A stretch of DNA of 14,713 bases from Candidatus Liptonbacteria bacterium RIFCSPLOWO2_01_FULL_53_13. GTDB lineage: Bacteria; Patescibacteriota; Minisyncoccia; UBA6257; 2-01-FULL-56-20. This document shows positions 1 through 6,337 of the stretch, piece by piece; the first letter of the stretch is position 1, and the number at the start of each line of letters is the position of its first letter. The DNA lies in contig MHLB01000034.1 in NCBI GenBank assembly GCA_001818895.1, positions 6,957-21,669 of the forward strand, written 5' to 3'. The notes under the pieces were generated by a model, which was not told the origin of the DNA, did not search any database, and saw only the letters and a program-made list of their open reading frames with translations. The translations under genes and the position numbers were made by a program.

Positions 1-87
1 CCGCCCGGGGCTCCGGCGGTAAAAATCGGGAAGGTCGGTCCCCCCTCCCACAAAACTGATGCGCAATGGCGCGCGGACAACAATCAT
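1..87 (-). CDS. GHMP sugar kinase, HddA-like (N-terminal 29 residues only; runs off the left edge)
   Basis: The first 29 codons are in the window and stay open to the edge. The peptide begins [20 protein letters not shown], the N-terminal signature of GHMP kinases of the D-glycero-D-manno-heptose 7-phosphate kinase (HddA) and fucokinase-like group: an R-x-P-x-R-I strand followed by F-x-GGGTD. Family knowledge says these enzymes phosphorylate a sugar or sugar phosphate at C-1 before nucleotidyl transfer, so this gene would supply an activated sugar to the glycan pathway. The ATG at 87-85 is chosen because homologues start at this place. It has no Shine-Dalgarno but sits directly behind a strong sigma70-like promoter. 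It lies 40 bp after the stop of the epimerase gene, same strand. The ATP-binding loop and C-terminus are outside the window, so the exact substrate (heptose phosphate, fucose or other) cannot be assigned. Confidence 0.8.
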   Translation of the reverse strand, partial: MIVVRAPLRISFVGGGTDLPDFYRRSPGR

Positions 88-95
88 AGGGTTTC

Positions 96-124
96 ACTAT
101 AAAACACAATTGAGAAAACGTCAA
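96..124 (-). promoter_or_regulatory. sigma70-like promoter placed for a leaderless transcript of the sugar kinase
   Basis: On the minus strand TTGACG (124-119) and TATAGT (101-96) are separated by exactly 17 bp; each matches the sigma70 consensus at 5 of 6 positions. The kinase ATG begins at 87, only 8 bp after the -10 box, so a start site at the usual distance would fall on or within one to three bases of the A of the ATG. No Shine-Dalgarno is present. The -35 box lies just after the stop codon of the upstream epimerase gene (128-130), so this would be an internal promoter serving the kinase and anything behind it. Seen: boxes and spacing. Inferred: start site and leaderless translation. Confidence 0.6.
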
Positions 125-127
125 TTT

Positions 128-1246
128 CTACTTCTTTATCCCCCGCCTTAGTTCAATAAGGCCTCTGCGGTTAATTTTTCTATCAAATCCTTCCTCTTTG
201 AACCACTTCACATATTCTGCGATTGATTCTTCGGTCGTATGCTTCGGCCCCCAGCCGAGTTTTTTCAATTTTGAAATGTCGGACACCGCATGGCGCGTGT
301 CGGTGCGCCGGAACCCGCCGATACTGATCTTTGACTTGGTCTTCGTGATGCGTTTCACTGCTTGCGCAAATCCCAGCACGGTATGCGCCTTCCCGCCTCC
401 GACATTGTATATTTCAAAATCGGTTTTTCTATTTTTAAGCGCAAGCACATTTGCCGCGACCACGTCCTTGATGCTCACGAAGTCGCGCGTGGCATGGCCG
501 TCCTCATATACCGTGAGCGGCACGCCCGCAAGCGCCTGCTGAATGAAAATGCGGAGTGCGCCGGAATAGATATTTTTTGGCGATTGCCGCGAACCCTGCA
601 CGATGGAATAGCGGAATACTGTGGTCGGGATGCCATAGGTTTTCCCAAGGCGAATCGCCGTTATTTCAAGCGCGCGCTTTGAGAGGCCATATGAATTGGT
701 GGGATTCACGCTTTGATCTTCGCAGAAAGGACGAGGAATTGCTTTTTTTCTGTGCGGACATAGAATATCCCACTCACCGCGAGCAAACTGCAGGGCGGTG
801 CGGAGTTCGGGATAAAACGTAGTATTTGAATGACTGCACCGATACATGCCGTCGCCGTACACGAATTGCGAGCTTGCCAATATGACTTTTTTCACCGGCA
901 ATTTTTTCCCCACAATGCATTCGTAGAGAAGCGCGGTGCTCACCGTGTTCGTTTCAAAGAATTTGCTGAAATCAAGCCTTTGGTCCTGATAGGCGGCAAG
1001 GTGATAAACATAGGAAATCCCGCGAAGCGCCTTTTGCCAATCGTTCTTTTTGCGCACATCGCCACGGATGAGCTCATACCCCTTCTCTTTGATATATCGC
1101 GGCCATTTGCCCGCATGGACATCTGACTGGAGGTTGTCCAAAATCCGAATCTTATATCCCTTCCTCGCGAGGGCATCGGCAGTGTGAGAGCCGATAAATC
1201 CCGCTCCACCGGTGATGAGGACGTAATTTTTCATATGGGTAAGCAT
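128..1246 (-). CDS. NAD-dependent sugar epimerase/dehydratase (extended SDR) with a Cys/His-bearing insert
   Basis: An extended short-chain dehydrogenase/reductase acting on a nucleotide sugar, most like UDP-glucose 4-epimerase relatives. From the chosen start (372 residues): the Rossmann loop TGGAGFIGS is at 12-20, the catalytic YGLSK (Y186, K190) follows, and the TRDFVSIKD stretch is typical of the C-terminal half. About 40 residues are inserted between the FVYGDG strand (128-133) and the catalytic Tyr, carrying C137-x-H139 and C163-P-H165. I recall epimerases with a CxxH...CPxC zinc-ribbon-like insert at this place; here it looks degenerate. Start: the ATG at 1246 has GGGAG six bases upstream; the ATG at 1234 (MKNYVLITGG) is a shorter alternative closer to family length. 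The stop lies 40 bp before the kinase start. The exact substrate is unknown. Confidence 0.85.
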   Translation of the reverse strand: MLTHMKNYVLITGGAGFIGSHTADALARKGYKIRILDNLQSDVHAGKWPRYIKEKGYELIRGDVRKKNDWQKALRGISYVYHLAAYQDQRLDFSKFFETNTVSTALLYECIVGKKLPVKKVILASSQFVYGDGMYRCSHSNTTFYPELRTALQFARGEWDILCPHRKKAIPRPFCEDQSVNPTNSYGLSKRALEITAIRLGKTYGIPTTVFRYSIVQGSRQSPKNIYSGALRIFIQQALAGVPLTVYEDGHATRDFVSIKDVVAANVLALKNRKTDFEIYNVGGGKAHTVLGFAQAVKRITKTKSKISIGGFRRTDTRHAVSDISKLKKLGWGPKHTTEESIAEYVKWFKEEGFDRKINRRGLIELRRGIKK

Positions 1247-1252
1247 ACACCG

Positions 1253-1257
1253 CTCCC
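1253..1257 (-). promoter_or_regulatory. Shine-Dalgarno (GGGAG) favouring the 1246 start of the epimerase
   Basis: On the minus strand GGGAG is followed by six bases and then the ATG at 1246-1244. From the alternative ATG at 1234 it would be 18 bases away, too far to serve. This is one of the few recognisable SD-like sites in the window and the reason the longer start was chosen. Confidence 0.5.
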
Positions 1258-1270
1258 GTGGGTCATACAA

Positions 1271-2269
1271 CTAAACCGGCAATGTAACCTCCGGATTCTT
1301 GACTACCCTGAATGAGTTGCGTTTTTTTGATTCACGGACCAACAGGATGAGCTTGCCGAATATCTTGGTTGGGATGATGGCAATGAACGTTGCGAGAAAC
1401 AATTTCTTGAGCGTATCTTTACCGCTCGTTGCTTGAAATTGCGCGAGGGCCATCTTGGCATTGGCCTTGTCTCCGAGGATCACGTACCCAATCGCACGGC
1501 GGTATCTCCAAAAATTGACGAGGGCATCGAAATTATATTTTTTCTTTTCTTCCTCGGAAAGGATTTTCGAATAGTCGTTATACACTCTAAGGTTTGTCTC
1601 GGCTGTTTCCTTGAAATACGTCGGCTGGTCGGAAAGCGTCCCTTCTTGCTGGCGGCGCTGAAATGCAAGTACTCTGTTTAAAAAGCAGAATTGCACGCCG
1701 TGGTATGCAAGGTTGAGCCACAAATACCAATCGTCACTGCGTCGAAACCCCGCTCCGGGCATTCCGTATCGTTCTAGCACGTCGCGGCGTATGAGTGCGG
1801 TCATTACCTGAATTACGTTGTTGAGGATCAGCTTGTCGAAAATAGAACCCGAAGGGTAATCCAATTTTTTCTTGAGCATCACATTCGGCTGGTGGTGCCA
1901 AAAGTGATAAATATCGGAATAACATACTCCGCACTTCTGGTGCTGTTCCATGTGTGCTACTTGCACGGCAATCTTCTCCGGCGCGATAAGGTCGTCAGCA
2001 TCAAGAAAAGAAATATATGTTCCTTTTGATACCGAAAATCCGTTTTTCCGTGCCGCTGCTTGCCCCTGATTTTCCTGGGTGATGTAGCGGATTCTCCTTT
2101 CGCGGAAAAGTGGCGCAAGCACGGCTTCGGTGCCGTCTTTTGAGCCATCATTTACGACGATTATTTCTATCGGCGCATACGATTGTTTGCGCACCGATTC
2201 AATCGTTTCCAGTATCAACTTTTCTGCGTTATACGCAGGAATAATAACTGAGACAAGAGGTTTTCCCAT
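1271..2269 (-). CDS. family 2 glycosyltransferase (GT-A)
   Basis: A 332-residue GT2 enzyme, which transfers a sugar from a nucleotide donor to a growing glycan at the cytoplasmic face of the membrane. The N-terminus VSVIIPAYNAE (6-16) is the classic GT2 opening; VVNDGSKDGT (38-47) holds the nucleotide-binding Asp; SFLDADDL (87-94) carries the metal-binding DxD (D90, D92). QENQGQAAARKNG (65-77) is another conserved patch. The last ~60 residues include a hydrophobic stretch (around 285-307) followed by basic residues, which could be a membrane-contact helix. The ATG at 2269 lies 3 bp after the TAA of the upstream methyltransferase gene (TAAgccATG) with no good Shine-Dalgarno, suggesting coupled translation. 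The sugar and linkage cannot be read from the sequence. Confidence 0.93.
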   Translation of the reverse strand: MGKPLVSVIIPAYNAEKLILETIESVRKQSYAPIEIIVVNDGSKDGTEAVLAPLFRERRIRYITQENQGQAAARKNGFSVSKGTYISFLDADDLIAPEKIAVQVAHMEQHQKCGVCYSDIYHFWHHQPNVMLKKKLDYPSGSIFDKLILNNVIQVMTALIRRDVLERYGMPGAGFRRSDDWYLWLNLAYHGVQFCFLNRVLAFQRRQQEGTLSDQPTYFKETAETNLRVYNDYSKILSEEEKKKYNFDALVNFWRYRRAIGYVILGDKANAKMALAQFQATSGKDTLKKLFLATFIAIIPTKIFGKLILLVRESKKRNSFRVVKNPEVTLPV

Positions 2270-2272
2270 GGC

Positions 2273-2974
2273 TTATACTTTCCCCGATATGTCTTCCATC
2301 CATACATCCAAGATTTTCTTTTCTCTCCCTACAAGGGATTTTCCAAGAATGCGCTTGATTGCCGCCCCATAATCAACGTCGCGCACTACCTTCTTCGCAT
2401 AGCACGCGATATTGGAAAGATTATTAAATCCCATTTTCCCAAGCTTTCCAAGAAGCTTCTCCTGCTTCGCTATGAATGAACCCTTGAGCGCGGGGATTTT
2501 CTGCTCTAAGTTGTTTGAAAATTTCTCAAATCGGAAATCCCCGTAACCCAGCTCGTGAAGCACGTATGCGAATTTCGATTCTGACCAAAAATCTTTGTGG
2601 TATGCCCATGACGCCTCGTGCGACCCGAATATGTGGCGTGCGAGTGCGAATTGGTCATCAAGCCCGCTTGTCACGAATTTTTTCGCCGATTCTTCAAAAT
2701 CCGGCGTTTCGACATGGATAATGCCTCCCATTTTAAGCCACCGATGCCAGCGCGCAAGAAGCACCAAAGCCTCTTGGCGCGAGAAATGTTCAAGCATGTG
2801 GTGCGAACGCACCTCGTCTACCGTCTCCGGGTCATACGAAAGATCCCGCACATCGGCATATTCATCCGCACGCACGATTTGCGCGGTATGTTCCGAGGGG
2901 GGAAGGTCAATGTTCACATATCCTTCCAAATATTTCTCCTGGCATCCAAGATGGAGTTTGAGCGGCTTTGGCAT
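2273..2974 (-). CDS. class I SAM-dependent methyltransferase (small, Methyltransf_11-like)
   Basis: A 233-residue protein with a single Rossmann-type methyltransferase domain. KLHLGCQEKYLEGYVNIDL (6-24) combines SAM-binding motif I with the acidic strand-2 end that holds the ribose; VDEVRSHHMLEHF (52-64) is the motif-II region of the type seen in glycan-cluster methyltransferases (usually HVLEH); GGIIHVETPDF (83-93) follows. Proteins of this shape usually sit beside glycosyltransferases and methylate a sugar or glycan end. The C-terminal ~100 residues are Lys-rich and less recognisable. It starts 3 bp after the upstream stop (TAAaccATG) without an SD, and the GT2 gene follows 3 bp after its own stop. 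The position methylated is unknown. Confidence 0.88.
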   Translation of the reverse strand: MPKPLKLHLGCQEKYLEGYVNIDLPPSEHTAQIVRADEYADVRDLSYDPETVDEVRSHHMLEHFSRQEALVLLARWHRWLKMGGIIHVETPDFEESAKKFVTSGLDDQFALARHIFGSHEASWAYHKDFWSESKFAYVLHELGYGDFRFEKFSNNLEQKIPALKGSFIAKQEKLLGKLGKMGFNNLSNIACYAKKVVRDVDYGAAIKRILGKSLVGREKKILDVWMEDISGKV

Positions 2975-2977
2975 GGT

Positions 2978-4063
2978 TTATGCTGGTAGGATTCCGATCT
3001 TTGCAAAAAGTTCCTTAAAGCGTTTCTGATATGTATGGTCGCGCATGGTTCGCTCGTACCCTGCCTGCGCGATTTTCTCGCGCTCTTCATTGTGCGAAAG
3101 ATAATACCTTATTTTTTGGACTAAGTCATCAATGTCCCGATAAAATACCATCTCACGATCAGGCTCATAATAATCCCCAATCCCCTCTGAATATCCGGAG
3201 ATAGTGAACGCTCGGCATCCGGCGAGTTCAAACGGGCGGGCATGGGTGTGCGGAACCGCAAAATGCCACCATGCACGAAGATTATCCACAAAATGGATGT
3301 CGGGAACAAGATGATTAATGGACTTCCTAAGAAAGATGCGCGCAAGCACTGCGGGTTCCCATCTGCCTGGACGAACATTCAGATTGAGATTAATCCTACT
3401 GCGGGAAAATATATTAAGCATTTCCTCTTGTGATACTCTACCGTTCGGCCCGCCCGACTGAACAGCATCAGCCGTTCGGGCGGGCCAGCCGAATCCATAG
3501 GCTTGCACTGCGATTTGATTTTTGTGAAGTGCGTCAATAATTTCCCCTCGCCCTCGTTTATATTGCCCCACAAAACTTACATCTATATCTTTCATGCGCT
3601 CCCGCGGCTTATAAACGTCGGTGTTGCACGCCCACTGAGAAAGTGCCGCATTCGTGAAACCTGCGTGCCGGTACCATGTAAACGCTTGGGGAGAAGTGGT
3701 TACCGCCAAATCAAAATAAGGCGCCCATCGTCTTGAATAATTAAAGAATCGCCAATAGTCGTCCGCAAACCATGCAACGATTTTTGTTGTCCTGCGCGCG
3801 CGAATCGCCTTAAGGATTTTCGGGTCAATCTCGTCCGTATACATGAAAACAAACAACAAGTCGGGCTTCTCTTTCTCTACGGCCATTAAGAGCTTTTTAT
3901 TAAACGCTTCCTTCCCAATGCTTGGGATAACGTCGAATGGGCGCTCGATAACATCAATGCCTGCAAGGTGCGTAAGCGTGAGAAGGAAATTATTATACTC
4001 AAAACTCATCCCCTTTTGGGAATTATAGTTTTCGTGCTGGAGCCCCACATAGAGAATTTTCAT
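2978..4063 (-). CDS. CgeB-like glycosyltransferase carrying a 12-residue in-frame palindromic insertion
   Basis: A 361-residue protein of the CgeB/'spore maturation' glycosyltransferase type (GT-B fold, C-terminal Glyco_trans_1_2 domain). Seen: N-terminal MKILYVGLQHEN; IVAWFADDYWRFF (95-107); DVSFVGQYKRGRGEII (161-176); QEEMLNIFSRSRINLNLN (212-229); and the ending with RYYLSHNEEREKIAQAGYER, then DHTYQKR, all usual in this family. It probably transfers a sugar in the cytoplasm. Residues 195-206, inside what would otherwise read GFGWPNGRVSQEE, are encoded by a GC-rich inverted repeat that looks like an insertion. The ATG at 4063 matches the family's N-terminus but has no SD. A GTG at 4099, one base after the upstream TAA, would add 12 residues. 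It shares the C-terminal signature with the next gene upstream, so the two form a tandem pair. Confidence 0.87.
   Translation of the reverse strand: MKILYVGLQHENYNSQKGMSFEYNNFLLTLTHLAGIDVIERPFDVIPSIGKEAFNKKLLMAVEKEKPDLLFVFMYTDEIDPKILKAIRARRTTKIVAWFADDYWRFFNYSRRWAPYFDLAVTTSPQAFTWYRHAGFTNAALSQWACNTDVYKPRERMKDIDVSFVGQYKRGRGEIIDALHKNQIAVQAYGFGWPARTADAVQSGGPNGRVSQEEMLNIFSRSRINLNLNVRPGRWEPAVLARIFLRKSINHLVPDIHFVDNLRAWWHFAVPHTHARPFELAGCRAFTISGYSEGIGDYYEPDREMVFYRDIDDLVQKIRYYLSHNEEREKIAQAGYERTMRDHTYQKRFKELFAKIGILPA
3446..3486. repeat. GC-rich palindromic element inserted in frame inside the CgeB-like gene
   Basis: Two perfect 11-bp inverted arms, GGCCCGCCCGA at 3447-3457 and TCGGGCGGGCC at 3476-3486 (plus strand), flank an 18-base centre that itself holds CTGA (3458-3461) and TCAG (3469-3472). 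An 8-bp direct repeat, CCGTTCGG, occurs at 3441-3448 and 3472-3479. Codons 195-206 of the gene (3481-3446) can be removed cleanly to leave a reading frame GWP-NGRVSQEE that looks ordinary for the family. The 36-bp unit therefore behaves like a small palindromic insert with a short GGCC duplication that keeps the frame open. It has no protein of its own. Only this copy is in the window. Confidence 0.65.
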
Positions 4064-4100
4064 ATGAATGATCGGTGTCCCCGCTTTCTGTCTGCGCACA

Positions 4101-5132
4101 TTATCGAGGAACTCCTAAAAGTGAAAGTAGTTGGGCCACCCGATTGCGATAGGTATGGTCCCGCAGGGCGCGCGTGGTGCCAGCGGATTGAATTTTTTTT
4201 CGCTCCTCGTCGTGATGCATGTAATAGTCAATTTTTCTGAACCAATCGGCAATCCAGTCACCGTTCGCATCGTCTGCCATCACCATTTCCTCTTCTGTAA
4301 AGTAATTCCGAACCGGCGGAACAAAATCGCAGATTTCAAAACCGCCGCAGGCGGGAATTTTAAACGTGCGCTCGTTTAAGATAAGATGTCTCAATGTTCG
4401 CATATTCTCGCCACGCTCATGGATATTGATGCATATTTTCGCCGACGAATAGAGCTGATTCTCTTCATCAACGGGAATAGTAAGGCGTAACCGTTGTAAC
4501 CGTTCGCTTAGCCCTGGCGCGCCGACCTTCCGTGCGATAAACCCCAGCGAGCGAAGCGCATTGTCTTTAAGCGTCCAGTTTGGTCCGTAAACTTGGACCC
4601 GGTATTTTTTCATCAAGGGAAAGAGGAGTTTCGTAAATGCTTCGCGCTTGTCCGGCAGACGAGCCCCCAAAAATACGATATCGCAAGCATACTTCGAGAC
4701 GGGCTCTGTCGGAAAGTGATGCCGATGATGAGCGGCGTTTGCGATGATAACATAGGGTTTCCCTGTTGTTTTTTTGAATATGTCCATCCGAGAACCCTCA
4801 ACTTCGCCGAAATATATATCAGCCGGATCTTCCTTCGCGAGCGCATCGCGCATGATGGGATTATCACCGAAAAAAGCATCCACTCGCATTACAATCTTCA
4901 CTCCGCGCCTCCGCGCATCAAGGAATATACGAAGTTTTCCTTTTGCAAGCTCTCCCTGGCTCGTAAAAAGAATATCCGGCTTGACTTCACGCATCCTGGC
5001 TTCCAGGTCGTCCGCGGCGGTATACCAAAAAAACTGATGTCCCGCGTCTTCAAATGCATCCTTGAACCCGCTCCCGATCCACCAGTCGGCTCCAAGTCCC
5101 CCGATATAATTCACCTGATTGAGAATTTTCAT
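4101..5132 (-). CDS. CgeB-like glycosyltransferase (second of a tandem pair)
   Basis: A 343-residue GT-B-type protein with the CgeB/Glyco_trans_1_2 signature. Seen: an N-terminal domain (MKILNQVNYIGG, then KPDILFTSQGELAKGKL at 51-67); CDIVFLGARLPDKREAF (150-166); VQVYGPNW (179-186); ICINIHERGENMRTL (233-247); RTFKIPACGGFEICD (255-269), the family's sugar-nucleotide-binding loop region; and the tail YYMHHDEERKKIQSAG followed by DHTYRNRV. It probably adds one sugar of the repeat unit at the cytoplasmic side. The start codon overlaps the stop of the GT4 gene by 4 bp (ATGA at 5132-5129), so translation is very likely coupled. The next gene is a paralogue of the same family, sharing the ending [D/N]EER-x-KI-x2-AG...RDHTY, but the bodies are divergent. 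Donor and acceptor are not known. Confidence 0.87.
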   Translation of the reverse strand: MKILNQVNYIGGLGADWWIGSGFKDAFEDAGHQFFWYTAADDLEARMREVKPDILFTSQGELAKGKLRIFLDARRRGVKIVMRVDAFFGDNPIMRDALAKEDPADIYFGEVEGSRMDIFKKTTGKPYVIIANAAHHRHHFPTEPVSKYACDIVFLGARLPDKREAFTKLLFPLMKKYRVQVYGPNWTLKDNALRSLGFIARKVGAPGLSERLQRLRLTIPVDEENQLYSSAKICINIHERGENMRTLRHLILNERTFKIPACGGFEICDFVPPVRNYFTEEEMVMADDANGDWIADWFRKIDYYMHHDEERKKIQSAGTTRALRDHTYRNRVAQLLSLLGVPR

Positions 5133-6337
5133 GCCGGTTTATTCTTGTCTTCAATCGCTTTAAGAAAGTTTTTTATGTATGTTCCCCAGTCCAATTTGGT
5201 CTTCACGAATTTCTGCCCGGCTTCAGCCACCCGAGCATAACGGGCTGGATCGCTAACCAACGCGTGGGCGGAGTCGGCAATTTGCTCCGCGTTGCCCGGG
5301 TCAAAAAAGAGCGCTTCCTCGCCGTCCCGTAATGCTTCGGCAACGCTCGTCACTCGCGACACCAAAAGCGGCAAACCGGCTGCCATGGATTCAAACGATG
5401 CCATGCTCCAGATGTTAAAATGATTGGGAAATACGAAAAAGTCGGCTGTTTTTTGCAATGCGCGCAATTCCGATTCGGAGGCTCCGTCAAAATGGAAATC
5501 TATCCTGTTCTCCATGCGCGTTGTCTTCGCAAGATTGAGAAGTGTGGTTTTATATCCGATATCTTGCTGCACGTCCTTACACACCAAGATGACCCGCACA
5601 TCATGCCCTTTGTCCCGCAAGATTGCTCCTGCGCTTATGATATCTTCAAACTTTCTCGTCGGGCTTAGAGCTCCAATACCAAGAAGAGTGAGGTGGCGGT
5701 CGCCGGATGCCCGTTCCTTGACCGGCTGATAGAAACTCTTGAAATCCACGGGGATCGGGAGCAATGCGGTCTGCTTGCCCAATGAGCGGGCCAATTTGCC
5801 GCGTTCTTCATCGTGCACCACAATAAGATCAATGCCCGAGAGAGAGCGTCGTACCTGCCACTTCTCGAAAGCCGCGTTTAGCATACTCGCGAACGTCATA
5901 AGAAAATTTCGCTTGCGCTCGGAATAGAAAGGTGCATTGTTCATGATCCATACCATACGCGCACGGGGATGCGCTTGTTTATAATAGTTACCCAGTTTGT
6001 AAGAACGATCATTCTGGCAAACTAAAACGTCAATATCCGGGGGCAATACTTTCCTGACCGCTTCCACGCCTTCATCTTGAAAACGATTTCTGGCAACCCG
6101 GGCATTGACTGCGTCCCAAAAACTTTTCCCTCGCTTTGCCGCGCCCGGCGCCGCAAACGGCTTGGCTACTACGATGTTCAACTCCCGGTGGAGATCGGGG
6201 AAACACGCCGGATCAAAACGGGCAGTGTATACGGTTACGTCGTGGCCCTGCTTTTTGATTCCTTGAGCGATGCAGTAGAACATCCGCGGATCGCCGCTTT
6301 CAACCGCTAAATTGAGATGTACGAACGCGATCTTCAT
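5129..6337 (-). CDS. family 4 glycosyltransferase (GT-B)
   Basis: A 402-residue retaining GT4-type glycosyltransferase. The N-terminal Rossmann half starts MKIAFVHLNLAVESGDPRMF with HDVTVYTARF (32-41). The linker reads LLPIPVDFKSFYQP (192-205). The C-terminal donor-binding half begins LLGIGALSPTRKFEDII (218-234), with the usual G-x-L-x3-K/R pattern, continues with VRVILVCKD (247-255) and ends its core at ASFESMAAGLPLLVSRV (313-329). In the EX7E motif the second Glu is E316 but the first position is N308, so the motif is incomplete. It sits in a four-base ATGA overlap with the genes on both sides (6337-6334 and 5132-5129), so its translation is tied to both. The specific sugar is not readable from the sequence; mannosyl- or glucosyl-type transfer is common in this family. 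Confidence 0.92.
   Translation of the reverse strand: MKIAFVHLNLAVESGDPRMFYCIAQGIKKQGHDVTVYTARFDPACFPDLHRELNIVVAKPFAAPGAAKRGKSFWDAVNARVARNRFQDEGVEAVRKVLPPDIDVLVCQNDRSYKLGNYYKQAHPRARMVWIMNNAPFYSERKRNFLMTFASMLNAAFEKWQVRRSLSGIDLIVVHDEERGKLARSLGKQTALLPIPVDFKSFYQPVKERASGDRHLTLLGIGALSPTRKFEDIISAGAILRDKGHDVRVILVCKDVQQDIGYKTTLLNLAKTTRMENRIDFHFDGASESELRALQKTADFFVFPNHFNIWSMASFESMAAGLPLLVSRVTSVAEALRDGEEALFFDPGNAEQIADSAHALVSDPARYARVAEAGQKFVKTKLDWGTYIKNFLKAIEDKNKPA

Noticed and set aside
3231-3240. AACGGGCGGG as a possible half-copy of the palindromic element found at 3446-3486.
   Set aside because: Only a short GC-rich match without a partner arm; it codes for ordinary residues (RPFEL region) of the same gene.
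4064-4099. A GTG start at 4099 for the CgeB-like gene, placed one base after the upstream TAA.
   Set aside because: The 12 added residues do not resemble the family, and homologues start at MKILYVG; kept only as an alternative.
5129-6337. Possible recoding of UGA (as in Gracilibacteria/Absconditabacteria).
   Set aside because: TGA ends this gene and the C-methyltransferase within ATGA overlaps, and no gene needs an in-frame TGA to stay open.
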